A stretch of 64,000 nt of DNA from Methylobacterium oryzihabitans (GCF_004004555.2 NZ_SACP01000005.1:1-64000), one strand, 5' to 3'. Positions 11,581 to 22,815 are shown, counted from the first letter of the stretch. The notes: generated from the letters alone by a model not told the origin. Numbers and translations are program-made.

Positions 11581-12114
11581 ATGCAGGACGATGACGCCAA
11601 GGCGGACAGGCCGCCGCTCGACGAGGACACCATCGCCTTCGCGGGCCGGGTGTTCCAGTACGCCCGCATGGGCCATGCCGACGAGCTTGCCGAGCTGCTC
11701 GGCATGGGGCTGCCGGCGAACCTGCGCAACGACAAGGGCGACACGCTGCTGATGCTCGCGGCCTATCACGGCCATGTCGAGGCGGTGCGCGCCCTCCTGG
11801 AGCACGGCGCCGACCCGGAGGTCGTCAACGACCGCGGCCAGACGCCGCTCGCCGCCGCCGCGTTCAAGGGCGCAATGCCGGTGGTGCTCGCCCTCCTCGA
11901 CGGCGGCGCGGCGGTCGACGGCACCGGCCCGGACGGTCGCACCGCCCTGATGACCGCGGCGATGTTCAACCGCACCGAGATGGTGGCGCTGCTGCTCGAC
12001 CGCGGCGCCGACCCCGGGGCCCGCGACGCCGGCGGCCTCACCGCCGAGGCGGCCGCGCGGGCGATGAACGCGCCCGACACGCCCGCCCAACTCGCCCGCG
12101 TGGTCCGACCGTGA
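11581..12114 (+). CDS. Ankyrin-repeat protein
   Basis: A 177-residue cytosolic protein without signal peptide. Four ankyrin repeats are visible, with consensus pieces GDTLLMLAAYHGHVEAVRAL, GQTPLAAAAFKGAMPVVLAL and GRTALMTAAMFNRTEMVALL, each followed by a (L/D)-x-x-GADP turn. Such proteins mediate protein contacts; the partner is unknown. ATG 11581 follows GAGGGA at 11568-11573. It is upstream of the formate dehydrogenase operon with a 133-base gap. Confidence 0.85.
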   Translation: MQDDDAKADRPPLDEDTIAFAGRVFQYARMGHADELAELLGMGLPANLRNDKGDTLLMLAAYHGHVEAVRALLEHGADPEVVNDRGQTPLAAAAFKGAMPVVLALLDGGAAVDGTGPDGRTALMTAAMFNRTEMVALLLDRGADPGARDAGGLTAEAAARAMNAPDTPAQLARVVRP

Positions 12115-12247
12115 ACCACACGTTGCGGCCGGCCCCATCATCCCGATAATCGGTTGCGCCCGATCGACCCACCCCCTGCAGCTTGCGCGTGCAGCGCACA
12201 ACCCTGTACCTCATTCGGACTAGAACGGTTCGCATCAGGGACGTGGG

Positions 12248-15200
12248 ATGACGGTTCAGGTATCCCGGCGCGGTCTCCTCAAGGGGCTGGGCGCCGGCCT
12301 CGCCGGGGGGACGCTGGGCGCCCTCGGCTTCGGCGGGCTCGAACCCGCGCTGGCCGCCGCGGTGCGGCCGTTCAAGCTGGCGCAGATGCGCGAGACGCGG
12401 AACACCTGCCCGTACTGCTCGGTGGCCTGCGGCGTCATCCTGTACAGCCTCGGCGACAAGTCGAAGAACGCCCGCTCGGCGGTGATGCACGTCGAGGGCG
12501 ATCCCGACCACCCGATCAACCGCGGCACCCTGTGCCCGAAGGGCGCGAGCCTGCTCGACTTCGTGCGCTCCGAGACCCGCACCAAGTACCCGCAGTACCG
12601 GGCGCCCGGCGCGACCGAGTTCAAGCGGGTCTCCTGGGACTTCGCCCTCGACCGGATCGCGACACTCCTCAAGGAGGACCGCGACCGCAACTTCGTGGCG
12701 AAGAACGGCGACCTGACGGTCAACCGCTGGACCACGACGGGCTTCCTCGGCGCCTCGGCCACCACCAACGAGACCGCGTGGCTGACCTACAAGACGGTCC
12801 GCAGCATGGGGGCCCTGGTCTTCGACAATCAGGCCAGGGTTTGACACGGCCCCTCGGTCGCCAGTTTGGCGCCCTCCTTCGGCCGTGGTGCGATGACCAA
12901 CCTGTGGATGGACATCAAGCACGCTGACGTCATCACCGTGATGGGCGGCAACGCCGCCGAGGCCCACCCCTGCGGCTTCAAGTGGGTGGTCGAGGCCAAG
13001 GCGCACAACAACGCCAAGCTCATCGTCGTCGATCCGCGCTTCACCCGGACCGCGTCGGTCGCCGACCTGTACTGCCCGATCCGCCCCGGCACGGACATCG
13101 CGTTCCTGTCCGGCGTGGCCAAGTACCTGCTCGACAACGACAGGATCCAGCACCGCTACGTCGCCGCCTACACCAACGCCGGCTACGTCGTGAAGGAGGG
13201 CTACGACTTCCAGGACGGGCTGTTCACCGGCTACGACCCGGACAAGCGCGACTACGACAAGACGACCTGGGACTACGAGATCGGGCCCGACGGGTACGCG
13301 GTCGTCGACGAGACGATGCAGCACCCGCGCTGCGTGATGCAGCTCCTGAAGACGCACGTCGCCCAGTACACGCCCGAGATGGTGGAGCGGATCTGCGGCT
13401 CGCCGAGGGACAAGTTCCTGAAGGTGTGCGAGATCATCGCGACCACGTCGAGCCCGGAGCGCACCATGGCGTCGCTCTACGCGCTCGGCTGGACCCACCA
13501 CTCGAAGGGGTCGCAGAACATCCGCTCGATGACGATCGTGCAGACGTTGCTCGGCAACATCGGCATGCTCGGCGGCGGCATGCAGGCGTTGCGCGGCCAC
13601 TCCAACATCCAGGGGCTGACCGATCTCGGGCTGATGAGCAACCTCATCCCGGGCTACCTCAACCTACCGATCGAGAAGGAGCCGACCTACGCCGACTACG
13701 CCGCCAAGCGGACGTTCAAGCCGCTGCGTCCCGGTCAGGTCAGCTACTGGCAGAACTACGGCAAGTTCTTCGTCTCGTTCCAGAAGGCGATGTGGGGTGC
13801 GAAGGCCACGAGGGAGAACGACTGGGCCTACGACTACCTGCCCAAGCTCGACGTGCCGACCTACGACGTGATCCGGGGGTTCGAACTCGCCAAGCAGGGC
13901 AGGATGTCGGGCTACGTCATCCAGGGCTTCAACCCCCTGCTGTCGTTCCCCAACCGGGCCAAGATGACCGAGGCCTTCTCCAAGATGAAGTTCGTGGTGG
14001 TCATGGATCCGCTCCAGACCGAGACCGCGCGCTTCTGGCAGAACCACGGCGAGTACAACGACGTCGACACCAAGAGCATCCAAACCGAGGTGTTCGAGTT
14101 GCCGACGACGCTGTTCGCCGAGGAGGAGGGCTCGCTGTCGAACTCCTCGCGCTGGCTGCAATGGCACTGGCAGGCGCAGGAGCCTCCGGGCGAGTGCCGG
14201 TCGGACATCGAGATCATGTCCGGCATCTTCCTGCGCATGAAGGAGGCGTACCGGAAGGACGGCGGCGCGTTCCCGGATCCGATCGTCAACCTGACCTGGA
14301 ACTACGCCATCGCAGAGTCGCCGACGCCGCACGAGCTCGCCCGCGAGCTCAACGGCTACACCCTGGCGCCGATCGAGGCCGCCGGGACCCAGCTCCCGGC
14401 GGGCAAGCAGCTCGACGGCTTCGCCCAGCTCAAGGACGACGGCTCGACCGCCTGCGGCTGCTGGATCTATTCCGGCTGCTACACCGAGCGCGGCAACACC
14501 ATGGCGCGCCGGGACAACACCGATCCCGGCGACCGCGGCATCGCCCCGAACTGGGCCTTCGCGTGGCCGGCCAACCGGCGGGTTCTCTACAACCGCGCCT
14601 CGTGCGATCCCGAAGGAAAGCCGTGGTCGGAGAAGAAGAAGCTCATCGAGTGGAACGGCAAGCAGTGGGTCGGCTTCGACGTGCCGGATTACGGCGTGAC
14701 GACGGCGCCCGAGCAGGGGGTGGGTCCGTTCATCCTCAACCAGGAGGGCGTCGCCCGCCTGTGGACCCGCAGCCTGATGCGCGACGGCCCGTTCCCGGCC
14801 CACTACGAGCCGTTCGAGTCGCCGATGGCGAACCTCGCCTTCCCGAAGGTGAAGGGGGCGCCCGCCGCCCGCATCTTCAAGGATGATCTGGCCGACCTCG
14901 GCACCTCGCAGGAGTTCCCGCACGTCGCGACGAGCTACCGGCTGACCGAGCATTTCCACGGCTGGACCAAGCACGCGAAGATCAACGCGATCCTCCAGCC
15001 GGAGGCGTTCGTGGAGATCTCCGAGGAGCTGGCCAGGGAGAAGGGCATCGCCAAGGGGTCGTGGGTGCGGGTGTGGTCGAAGCGCGGGTCGCTGAAGGCC
15101 AAGGCCGTGGTGACCAAGCGGGTCAAGCCGCTGATCTGCGACGGCAAGCCGGTCCACGTCGTCGGCATCCCGCAGCACTGGGGCTTCATCGGCCACACCC

Positions 15201-15325
15201 GCAAGGGCTGGCACCCGAACTCGCTGACCCCGGTGGTCGGCGACGCCAACACCGAGACGCCCGAGTTCAAGGCGTGGCTGGTCAACATCGAGCCGACGAC
15301 GCCGCCGTCGGACGCGGTCGCGTAA
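12248..15325 (+). CDS. fdoG: Selenocysteine-containing formate dehydrogenase, catalytic alpha subunit (FdnG/FdoG type)
   Basis: Oxidises formate to CO2 at a Mo/W-bis-MGD centre on the outer face of the inner membrane. The frame runs 1025 residues if the in-frame TGA at 12842-12844 is read as selenocysteine (residue 199). The context [17 protein letters not shown] matches the Sec site of E. coli FdnG/FdoG, and a SECIS hairpin follows at once. The N terminus has a twin-arginine signal (SRRGLLKG, Arg 7-8). Cys 54, 57, 61 and 96 bind the 4Fe-4S cluster. The molybdopterin-dinucleotide domain occupies the last ~150 residues. AGGGA precedes ATG 12248. Beta, gamma and fdhE genes follow. No selA/B/C/D or fdhD gene is in the window. 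Confidence 0.95.
12842..12873 (+). promoter_or_regulatory. UGA selenocysteine codon with bacterial SECIS hairpin
   Basis: Counting the U of UGA as 1, the RNA has a bulged U at 17 (12858), a 5-bp stem CGCCA/TGGCG (12859-12863 with 12867-12871), and a GUU loop with G at 23 and U at 24. Two G-C pairs (12856-12857 with 12872-12873) close the stem below the bulge. Bulged U17 and loop G23-U24 are the SelB contacts described for the E. coli fdhF SECIS. Confidence 0.92.
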
Positions 15326-15341
15326 GGGGGAGGATCGAACG

Positions 15342-16292
15342 ATGGCCGATTACAGCTCCCTCGACATCCGGCAGCGCTCCGCCTCCACGGAGCAGCCGCC
15401 GACGATCCGCTCCCACCAGGAGGTCGCCAAGCTCATCGACGTCTCCAAGTGCATCGGCTGCAAGGCCTGCCAGGCGGCGTGCGAGGAGTGGAACGACCTG
15501 CGCGACGACGTCGGCGTCAACACCGGCGTCTACGACAACCCGCACGACCTGACGCCGAAGACCTGGACCCTGATGCGGTTCACGGAATACGAGAACCCCG
15601 AGAGCCAGAACCTCGAATGGCTGATCCGCAAGGACGGCTGCATGCACTGCACCGATCCGGGCTGCCTCAAGGCGTGCCCGTCGCCCGGCGCGATCGTGCA
15701 GTACGCCAACGGCATCGTCGATTTCATCGAGGAGAACTGCATCGGCTGCGGCTACTGCATCAAGGGCTGCCCGTTCAACATCCCGCGGATCTCCGAGGTC
15801 GACCGCAAGGCGTACAAGTGCACCCTGTGCTCGGATCGCGTCGCGGTCGGGCAGGCCCCGGCCTGCGCCAAGACCTGCCCGACCGGCGCGATCATGTTCG
15901 GCACCAAGGAGGCGATGATCGAGCAGGCCCATGAGCGGGTCGAGGACCTCAAGTCCCGCGGCTTCGACCATGCCGGCCTGTACGACCCGGCCGGGGTCGG
16001 CGGCACCCACGTCATGTACGTGCTGCACCACGCCGACCAGCCGCAGCTCTACAACGGCCTGCCGAAGGATCCGCGGATCAGCCCGCTGATCGCGTTCTGG
16101 AAGGGCGGCGCCAAGGTGTTCGGCCTCGCCACAATGGGCTTCGCGGCGCTCGCCGGCTTCTTCCACTACGTCACCGCCGGCCCCAACGAGGTCGCGGCCG
16201 AGGAGGAGGAAGAGGCGATCGAGGTCGAGAAGGCGGCCAAGAACGGTCCGACGAACGGCACCGGGACCGGCGCCGCCGCCAGACCGCACTGA
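15342..16292 (+). CDS. fdoH: Formate dehydrogenase iron-sulfur beta subunit
   Basis: Carries electrons from the alpha subunit to the membrane cytochrome. The 316 residues contain four ferredoxin-like cysteine groups: [11 protein letters not shown] near 40, [13 protein letters not shown] near 100, [11 protein letters not shown] near 133 and [20 protein letters not shown] near 162, enough for four 4Fe-4S clusters. A single hydrophobic segment near 265 ([16 protein letters not shown]) would anchor it in the membrane as in E. coli FdnH; a Glu-rich acidic tail follows. The gene starts 16 bases after the alpha-subunit stop. Confidence 0.95.
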   Translation: MADYSSLDIRQRSASTEQPPTIRSHQEVAKLIDVSKCIGCKACQAACEEWNDLRDDVGVNTGVYDNPHDLTPKTWTLMRFTEYENPESQNLEWLIRKDGCMHCTDPGCLKACPSPGAIVQYANGIVDFIEENCIGCGYCIKGCPFNIPRISEVDRKAYKCTLCSDRVAVGQAPACAKTCPTGAIMFGTKEAMIEQAHERVEDLKSRGFDHAGLYDPAGVGGTHVMYVLHHADQPQLYNGLPKDPRISPLIAFWKGGAKVFGLATMGFAALAGFFHYVTAGPNEVAAEEEEEAIEVEKAAKNGPTNGTGTGAAARPH

Positions 16293-16379
16293 CGCTCCGA
16301 CCCCGGGGCGCGACCGCGCCCCGCGGGCCCTCCCTCCCCCGGGCGGATCCGGCGGGTCGCCCTCGAGGATGCAGCATTC

Positions 16380-17117
16380 GTGGCACAGCAACCGATGACC
16401 ACACCGACCGACATCCGCGACGGCGACACCCGCCCGCTGCGCGAGGTCAAGGCGGAGACGCCCGAGGTCATCTACGTCCCGCGCTACACCGGGGTCCAGC
16501 GGGTGAGCCACTGGATCACCGCGATCCTGTTCACCCTGCTCACCTTGAGCGGGCTGGCGATGTTCACCCCGTTCCTGTTCTTCCTCAGCGGCCTGTTCGG
16601 CGGCGGGCAGGCGACGCGGGCGATCCATCCGTGGTTCGGCGTCGCGCTGATCGTGAGCTTCGCGTTCCTGTTCTTCCGCTTCTGGCGCCTCAACATCCCC
16701 AACCGCGACGACGTCGAATGGTCGATGAAGATCCGCGACGTGGTCACCAACCGCGAGGAGCGACTGCCTGAACTCGGCAAGTACAATGCCGGCCAGAAGG
16801 GCGTGTTCTGGGGCCAGACGCTGCTGATCCTGGTCATGTTCTTCAGCGGGCTGGTGATCTGGGACCAGTACTTCTACCAGTACACGGTCATCGAGACGAA
16901 GCGCTGGGCGCTGCTGGCGCATTCGCTCGCCGCCGTGATCGCCATCGCGATCATCGTCGTGCACATCTATGCCGGCATCTGGATCCGCGGCACCGGCCGG
17001 GCGATGGTGCGGGGCACCGTCACGGGCGGCTGGGCCTATCGCCACCACCGCAAGTGGCTGCGCCAGATGGCGCAGAAGCGCACCGCCCGCGGCCCGGCCG
17101 ACAAGCGCGGCTCCTGA
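16380..17117 (+). CDS. fdoI: Formate dehydrogenase cytochrome b556 gamma subunit
   Basis: A 245-residue integral membrane diheme cytochrome that passes electrons to quinone. Four hydrophobic helices are visible, with candidate heme histidines in RVSHWITA, AIHPWFG, LLAHSLAA and IVVHIYAG. GTG 16380 is preferred over ATG 16395 because GAGGA at 16365-16369 fits only the GTG. A mainly hydrophilic N-terminal tail of ~35 residues precedes helix 1. The fdhE gene follows after one base. Confidence 0.92.
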   Translation: MAQQPMTTPTDIRDGDTRPLREVKAETPEVIYVPRYTGVQRVSHWITAILFTLLTLSGLAMFTPFLFFLSGLFGGGQATRAIHPWFGVALIVSFAFLFFRFWRLNIPNRDDVEWSMKIRDVVTNREERLPELGKYNAGQKGVFWGQTLLILVMFFSGLVIWDQYFYQYTVIETKRWALLAHSLAAVIAIAIIVVHIYAGIWIRGTGRAMVRGTVTGGWAYRHHRKWLRQMAQKRTARGPADKRGS

Positions 17118-17118
17118 C

Positions 17119-18096
17119 ATGGCGCGCTTCTTCCGGCGCGGCGCCGATCCGGCTCCTGAGACCGACCCGCCCTCCCCGGCCGCCAAGCCGCGGGAGCTGA
17201 AGCCCGACCCGGACCGGATCGGCATCTCGGGCTCGGTGCCGTTCGTGCGCCTGCCCGTGCCCGACCGGCTGTTCGCCGAGCGGGCGAGGCGGCTGCGCGA
17301 CCTCGCGCGGCAGGGCCACGCGCTCGGGGCCTATCTCGGCTTCCTGGCCGCCGTCGCGGAGGCGCAGGACGCCGTCCAGGCCGCGGCCGCCGCGATCCCG
17401 GTCGCGGTGCCGGCCGATCTCGACGTGCGGACCGGCAACGGCATGCCGCCGCTGTCCAGCGCCCTGGTGCGCGACGACCCGGCCTTTGCCGCGCTCCTCG
17501 ACGACCTGCTCGCGCGCCTCGACCTGTCGGCGGCGCCCGAGGCCGCCCGGGCCGCACGAAGCAGTCTCCGGAAGGCGACCCCGGAGGACCGCCAGGACCT
17601 CGCGCTCCAGGTGTTCGAGGGCGCGTTCCCGGTCGACCGGATGGCCGAATGCCTGTTCGTCGCGGCCGGCCTCCAGGTCGGGCTCGCCCGGCAGGCCGCC
17701 GCCCTCGACGCCAGGAGCCTCCAGCCGGTCGCCGACGGCGTCTGCCCGTGCTGCGGCGGCGCTCCCGTCGCGAGCCTGATCGTCGGCTGGACCCCGGCCG
17801 ACAAGGCGCGCTACCTGTCGTGCTCGCTGTGCGGCACGCTGTGGAACCACGTCCGCATCCGCTGCACCGCCTGCGGCGAGGGCGGCGGAATCAGCTATTA
17901 CGGCCTCGACGAGGTGTCGAAGGACGTGCAGGTCGAAACCTGCACGCAGTGCCACGGCTACCTCAAGCACCTGCACCAGCACCGCGACCCGGCTCTCGAC
18001 CCGGTCGCCGACGACGTCGCCTCCTACGGCCTCGACCTCAAGATCGCCGAAGAGGGGTTCCGCAACGTCGGCCTGAACCCGCTGCTGCTGCACTGA
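17119..18096 (+). CDS. fdhE: Formate dehydrogenase accessory protein FdhE
   Basis: Cytosolic factor needed for maturation of respiratory formate dehydrogenases, thought to interact with the catalytic subunit. The 325 residues end in a rubredoxin-like zinc/iron region with four CxxC pairs: CPCCGG near 212, CSLCGTLWN near 236, CTACGE near 252 and CTQCHGY near 276. ATG 17119 starts one base after the gamma-subunit stop, so translation is probably coupled. Its presence supports export of a folded Tat-dependent formate dehydrogenase. Confidence 0.93.
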   Translation: MARFFRRGADPAPETDPPSPAAKPRELKPDPDRIGISGSVPFVRLPVPDRLFAERARRLRDLARQGHALGAYLGFLAAVAEAQDAVQAAAAAIPVAVPADLDVRTGNGMPPLSSALVRDDPAFAALLDDLLARLDLSAAPEAARAARSSLRKATPEDRQDLALQVFEGAFPVDRMAECLFVAAGLQVGLARQAAALDARSLQPVADGVCPCCGGAPVASLIVGWTPADKARYLSCSLCGTLWNHVRIRCTACGEGGGISYYGLDEVSKDVQVETCTQCHGYLKHLHQHRDPALDPVADDVASYGLDLKIAEEGFRNVGLNPLLLH

Positions 18097-18152
18097 CCTC
18101 ACGAGATCGCCGGCCGAGGCCGGAGAGTGCCCCAGTTTGGGAGACCCGAAGC

Positions 18153-19244
18153 ATGCAACGACGCGATGTCCTGAGAGCCGGTGCCGCCGCCGCCGCGGCG
18201 CTCGCCCTGCCCCGCCTCGCCGCGGCCGAGACGACGTTCGCGCCGCGGCCGGGCGCGTGGCGCCGGTTCGAGGTCGCGACCCGGCTCGCACTGCCCGCCG
18301 GCGGCCCGGCCCAGGCCTGGGTTCCACTGCCCTCGGTCGCCGAGGCCGAGTGGACCCGGCCGCTGGGCGACGAGTGGACTACCAACGCCCGCAGCGCGGT
18401 GGTGCACCGCGACCCGGTCCACGGCGCGGCGCTGCTGCACCTGACCTGGGATGCCGGGGCGGCCCCGACCGCAACGGTGACGAGCCGGGTCGAAACCCGT
18501 GATCGCGCCATCGACCTCACCGCCCACCGCCCCGCGACGCTGTCGGACGACGAGCGCCGGCTCTTCACGGCTTCGACCGCGCTCATTCCGACCGACGGCC
18601 TCGTGCGCAGCACCGCCGAGCGCATCACAGCGGGCGCCCGCAGCGATCGCGACAAGGCCCGGGCGATCTATGCCTGGGTGGTCGGGAACACCTTTCGCAA
18701 GGCGTCGGTGCGCGGCTGCGGCCTCGGCGACGTGGCCTCGATGCTCGCGATGGGCGACCTCGGCGGCAAGTGCGCCGACATCAACGCCCTGTATGTCGGC
18801 CTCGCCCGCGCCTCCGGTCTGCCGGCCCGCGACGTCTACGGCATCCGGGTGGCGCCCTCGCGCTTCGGCTACCGCAGCCTCGGCGCCAATTCGGAGACGA
18901 TCACCAAGGCGCAGCATTGCCGGGCCGAGGTGTTTCTCGACGGACGCGGCTGGGTGCCGGTCGATCCGGCCGACGTGCGCAAGGTCGCGCTAGAGGAATT
19001 CCCCGCCGAGCGCCCGCTCTCCGACCCGAAGGTGGCGGCGGCGCGCGACACCCTGTTCGGCGCCTGGGAGACCAACTGGGTCGCCTACAACACCGCCCAC
19101 GACCTGCGCCTGCCGGGCTCGGACGGGGCGCCGGTCGGCTTCCTGATGTATCCGGAAGCCGAGGTGGCGGGGGTTCGGCTCGACTGCCTCGACCCCAAGC
19201 GCTTCGCCTACGCGATCACCGCCCGCGAGGTGCAGATCGGCTGA
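18153..19244 (+). CDS. Secreted transglutaminase-like (cysteine protease fold) protein
   Basis: A 363-residue protein with an N-terminal Tat-like signal ([10 protein letters not shown] followed by an Ala-rich hydrophobic core). The transglutaminase core shows a plausible Cys-His-Asp triad: Cys in [19 protein letters not shown] near residue 208, His in [11 protein letters not shown] near 255 and Asp in [11 protein letters not shown] near 271. Bacterial members are usually proteases or amidases rather than crosslinking enzymes. It lies 56 bases after fdhE on the same strand; a functional link to formate oxidation is not evident. Confidence 0.85.
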   Translation: MQRRDVLRAGAAAAAALALPRLAAAETTFAPRPGAWRRFEVATRLALPAGGPAQAWVPLPSVAEAEWTRPLGDEWTTNARSAVVHRDPVHGAALLHLTWDAGAAPTATVTSRVETRDRAIDLTAHRPATLSDDERRLFTASTALIPTDGLVRSTAERITAGARSDRDKARAIYAWVVGNTFRKASVRGCGLGDVASMLAMGDLGGKCADINALYVGLARASGLPARDVYGIRVAPSRFGYRSLGANSETITKAQHCRAEVFLDGRGWVPVDPADVRKVALEEFPAERPLSDPKVAAARDTLFGAWETNWVAYNTAHDLRLPGSDGAPVGFLMYPEAEVAGVRLDCLDPKRFAYAITAREVQIG

Positions 19245-19383
19245 GTCCGACGCCGGCCGACGGCTCACCCCGCCGGCCGCGCATGGCACGTCCGTCCCGG
19301 GCGCCCTTGCATCGGGACCGGCGCGACCGAATGTTTCCGGCTCAAGGGGGGCCGCCACCCCGCAGCCAGGGATCGTCTCGGCC

Positions 19384-20391
19384 ATGCCGCCATTCTCAGT
19401 CCTCGACCTCGCGCCGATCCCGGAGGGCGCGACGCCCGGCGATGCCCTGCGCAACAGCCTCGACCTCGCCCGCCACGCCGAGCGGCTCGGCTACAACCGC
19501 TACTGGCTGGCCGAGCACCACAACATGACCGGCATCGCCAGCGCGGCGACCGCGGTGGTCATCGGCCACGTCGCCGCCGGCACGCGCACGATCCGGGTCG
19601 GGGCCGGCGGCATCATGCTGCCCAACCACGCCCCGATGGTCATCGCCGAGCAGTTCGGCACCCTCGCGTCGCTCCATCCCGGCCGCATCGATCTCGGCCT
19701 CGGCCGGGCGCCGGGCACCGACCAGCGCACCCTGCGGGCGCTGCGCCGCGACCCGTCCGCCGCCGACACCTTCCCGCAGGACGTGATCGAATTGCAGGCC
19801 CTGCTCGGGCCGGTGCAGCCGGGCCAGACCGTGCAGGCGGTGCCGGGTGCGGGCACCAACGTGCCGCTGTGGATCCTCGGCTCGAGCCTGTTCGGCGCCC
19901 AGCTCGCCGCGATGCTCGGCCTGCCCTACGCCTTCGCGTCGCATTTCGCGCCCGACGCGCTGATGCAGGCCCTCGACGTCTACCGCCGCCGCTTCGAGCC
20001 CTCGGAGCAGTCGCAGCGCCCGCACGCGATGGTCGGGGTCAACGTGGTCGCGGCCGAGACCGACGCCGAGGCGCGCCGGCTGTTCACCTCGGCCCAGCAA
20101 TCCTTTGCCCGGCTGTTTCGCGGCACCCGCGGCCAGTTGCCGCCGCCGATCGACGACATCGAGAGCTTCTGGTCGCCGGCCGAGCGGGTGCAGGCGTCGG
20201 GCATGCTGGCCTGCTCGTTCGTCGGCTCGCGCGAGACGGTGCGCGAGGGGCTGGAGGCGTTCGTCGCCCGCACCGGCGCCGACGAGCTGATGGTCGCCAG
20301 CGCGATCCACGATCACGGCGCCCGGGTGCGCTCCTACGAGATCCTCGCCGAGCTGATGACGGCGCCGGTCCGCGAGCCCGAGATGGCCTGA
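19384..20391 (+). CDS. LLM-class flavin-dependent oxidoreductase (luciferase-like)
   Basis: A 335-residue TIM-barrel protein of the bacterial luciferase-like group 1 family, expected to use reduced FMN or F420 for monooxygenation. Characteristic blocks are [14 protein letters not shown] at the N terminus, YWLAEHHNM near 38, [25 protein letters not shown] near 65-90 (read in pieces) and [10 protein letters not shown] near 105. The substrate is unknown. It sits as a single gene upstream of lysS. Confidence 0.88.
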   Translation: MPPFSVLDLAPIPEGATPGDALRNSLDLARHAERLGYNRYWLAEHHNMTGIASAATAVVIGHVAAGTRTIRVGAGGIMLPNHAPMVIAEQFGTLASLHPGRIDLGLGRAPGTDQRTLRALRRDPSAADTFPQDVIELQALLGPVQPGQTVQAVPGAGTNVPLWILGSSLFGAQLAAMLGLPYAFASHFAPDALMQALDVYRRRFEPSEQSQRPHAMVGVNVVAAETDAEARRLFTSAQQSFARLFRGTRGQLPPPIDDIESFWSPAERVQASGMLACSFVGSRETVREGLEAFVARTGADELMVASAIHDHGARVRSYEILAELMTAPVREPEMA

Positions 20392-20493
20392 GACGCGGTC
20401 GCCTGTGGAAAGATGTGACAGGCCGCGCCCTGGCGCTTAGGGTGCGGACCGTCCACGCCGCAGCGCAGCATCCGAGCCCCGAAGCGAATCTCC

Positions 20494-22197
20494 ATGCCGT
20501 CACCGCTCCGCACCGATCCCGCCCTCGCCGAGGCCGCCGCCGTCGCGGCCTCGTGGCCGTTCGAGGAGGCGCGCAAGCTCGTCGCGCGGCTGGAGCGGAC
20601 CGGCAAAGGCGAGGTGCTGTTCGAGACCGGCTACGGGCCGTCGGGCCTGCCGCATATCGGCACCTTCGGCGAGGTCGCCCGCACCTCGATGGTGCGGCAC
20701 GCCTTCCGGGTGCTGACGAACGACGCGGTGCCGACGCGGCTGGTGGCGTTCTCGGACGACATGGACGGGCTGCGCAAGGTGCCCGACAACGTGCCGAACA
20801 AGGCGCTGCTCGCCGAGAACCTCAACAAGCCCCTGACCGCGGTGCCCGACCCGTTCGGCACCCACGACAGCTTCGGCGCCCACAACAACGCCGAGCTGCG
20901 CCGCTTCCTCGACAAGTTCGGCTTCGACTACGAGTTCCTGTCGGCGACCGAGTGCTACCGCTCGGGCCGCTTCGACGCGACGCTGCTGCGGGTGCTGGAG
21001 CGCTACGACGCGGTGATGGCGGTGATGCTGCCGTCCCTGCGCGCCGAGCGTTCGGCCTCGTACTCGCCGTTCCTGCCGCTGCACCCGGTCACCGGCCACG
21101 TCATGCAGGTGCCGATCGACGAGGTGCGGGTCGCCGCCGGCACCATCGTGTGGCGCGATCCCGCCACCGGCGAGGCCTACGAGACCCCGGTCACCGGCGG
21201 CCACGCCAAGCTGCAATGGAAGCCCGACTGGGCGATGCGGTGGGTCGCCCTCGGCGTCGATTACGAGATGGCCGGCAAGGACCTGATCGATTCGGTGAAG
21301 CTGTCGGGCCAGATCGCCCGGGCGCTCGGCGCCGAGCCGCCCGAGGGCTTCAACTACGAGCTGTTCCTCGACGAGAAGGGCCAGAAGATCTCGAAATCGA
21401 AGGGCAACGGCCTCACCATCGACGAGTGGCTGACCTACGGCACCCCCGAGAGCCTCGCGCTGTTCATGTACAACAAGCCGCGGGAGGCCAAGCGGCTGCA
21501 TTTCGACGTGATCCCGCGCCACGTCGACGATTACCTGTCGTTCCTCGACAAGTTCGAGGCCCAGGAGCCGAAGCTGAAGCTCGGCAACCCGGTCTGGCAC
21601 CTCCATGCCGGGGCGCCGCCGGCGCCTGAGCGGCTGCCCGACGGCGGCTCGGTGTCGTTCGGCATGCTGCTCAACCTCGTGGCGGTGGCCAACAGCGAGG
21701 ATCCGGCGGTGCTGTGGGGCTTCATCCACCGCTACGCCCCCGGCGCCTCGCCGGACACGCATCCCGGCCTCGACCGGCTGGTGCGCCTCGCGGTCGCGTA
21801 TTACCGCGACTTCGTGCGCCCGGCGAAGACCTACCGCGCGGCCAGCGAAGCCGAGGCGGCCGCCCTCGCCGACCTCTCGCAGACGCTGGCCGCGCACGAG
21901 GGCTCGACCGACCCGGAGGCGCTGCAGGCGATCGTCTATGAGGTCGGTCGCCGGCACTTCCCCGACACCTCGGGCAAGTCGAAGAGCCCGGACGGGCGGC
22001 CCGGCGTGGCGCAGACGTGGTTCACCACGATCTACGCGATTCTCCTCGGCGAAGCGCGCGGGCCGCGCTTCGGCTCCTTCGTCGCCCTCTACGGCGTCGC
22101 CGAGACGCGGGCGCTGATCGCCCGGGCCCTGGCGGGCGAGCTGCTGCGCGAGCACGACGCCTTCCTGGCGGAGCGGGGCAAGTCCGAGGCGGCGTGA
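20494..22197 (+). CDS. lysS: Lysyl-tRNA synthetase, class I
   Basis: Charges tRNA-Lys. The 567 residues belong to the class I LysRS family, typical of archaea and many alphaproteobacteria, not the class II enzyme of E. coli. The HIGH-like motif is PHIG at 53-56 within [15 protein letters not shown] and the KMSKS-like motif is KISKSKGN near 298. The C-terminal anticodon-binding alpha-helical cage follows. Start ATG 20494. Confidence 0.96.
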   Translation: MPSPLRTDPALAEAAAVAASWPFEEARKLVARLERTGKGEVLFETGYGPSGLPHIGTFGEVARTSMVRHAFRVLTNDAVPTRLVAFSDDMDGLRKVPDNVPNKALLAENLNKPLTAVPDPFGTHDSFGAHNNAELRRFLDKFGFDYEFLSATECYRSGRFDATLLRVLERYDAVMAVMLPSLRAERSASYSPFLPLHPVTGHVMQVPIDEVRVAAGTIVWRDPATGEAYETPVTGGHAKLQWKPDWAMRWVALGVDYEMAGKDLIDSVKLSGQIARALGAEPPEGFNYELFLDEKGQKISKSKGNGLTIDEWLTYGTPESLALFMYNKPREAKRLHFDVIPRHVDDYLSFLDKFEAQEPKLKLGNPVWHLHAGAPPAPERLPDGGSVSFGMLLNLVAVANSEDPAVLWGFIHRYAPGASPDTHPGLDRLVRLAVAYYRDFVRPAKTYRAASEAEAAALADLSQTLAAHEGSTDPEALQAIVYEVGRRHFPDTSGKSKSPDGRPGVAQTWFTTIYAILLGEARGPRFGSFVALYGVAETRALIARALAGELLREHDAFLAERGKSEAA

Positions 22198-22268
22198 GCG
22201 GCCGACCGACACGGGAGGCTCGCGGGCCTCCCGCCTGAACCTTGGCAGTTCGAGGCCGGGGTGATATG

Positions 22269-22283
22269 GAACAAATCAGGAAC
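22269..22283. promoter_or_regulatory. Perfect LexA (SOS) operator, GAAC-N7-GAAC
   Basis: GAACAAATCAGGAAC is an exact copy, on the opposite strand, of the alphaproteobacterial LexA consensus GTTC-N7-GTTC. It ends 20 bases before the start of the small secreted-protein gene at 22304 and lies downstream of the lysS stop. Confidence 0.6.
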
Positions 22284-22303
22284 AAAATCTGCGAGGGTTC
22301 GCG

Positions 22304-22660
22304 ATGCGCCGGCTCCTGCCCGTCCTGGCCGTCCTCTGCGCCGCGCCGGTCGATGCCGCCCCCGCCGAGGAGGCGGTGGTCGAGCGCCTGAAGCATTGCC
22401 TCGCCCGCGAGGTCCGGCAGGCGGGCCTGCGGCGGCTGGCGCCGGAGCGGTTCGTGCTGCGGGCGCAGTTGGCGTGCCTGCCGCAGAAGCGCGACCTCGC
22501 CCGCGCCCGCGCCGCCACCCTCGTCGCCGCCGGCTTCCGCAAGGCGCCGGACCTGTTCGGCGCCGTCGAGGACGTGCTGGCCGGGCACGAGCGCGACGCG
22601 GCCGCCGCCTATGCCCGCCGCTTCGGCCGCGACCGCGTCGCAGGGGCACAGATGCGGTGA
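22304..22660 (+). CDS. Small secreted protein, possibly SOS-regulated
   Basis: 118 residues with a signal peptide (RRLLPVLAVLCAAPVDAAPA). The mature part is Arg/Ala-rich and probably helical, with two cysteines (KHCLAREV and QLACLPQK). GAGGG lies six bases before ATG 22304. A perfect LexA operator sits 20 bases upstream of the start. I do not recognise the family; a damage-related role would be inference from the operator alone. Confidence 0.6.
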   Translation: MRRLLPVLAVLCAAPVDAAPAEEAVVERLKHCLAREVRQAGLRRLAPERFVLRAQLACLPQKRDLARARAATLVAAGFRKAPDLFGAVEDVLAGHERDAAAAYARRFGRDRVAGAQMR

Positions 22661-22815
22661 CGCTGTCGCAGCACGGGATCGGGTGTGATTTTGTTCCGCT
22701 CTCGCATGTGCGTGATGGCACATCGAGACCGCATCGGAAGCTCTATGGTCTTCTCATCGCAACAGAGCAGCCGCCGCCGCGGTGGACTGCGCAGGTAAGG
22801 AGCTGGACAGCCCCC

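Noticed and set aside
12842..12844. Premature stop making the formate dehydrogenase a pseudogene
   Set aside because: The TGA sits exactly at the known selenocysteine position with a SECIS hairpin, and the frame is intact on both sides.
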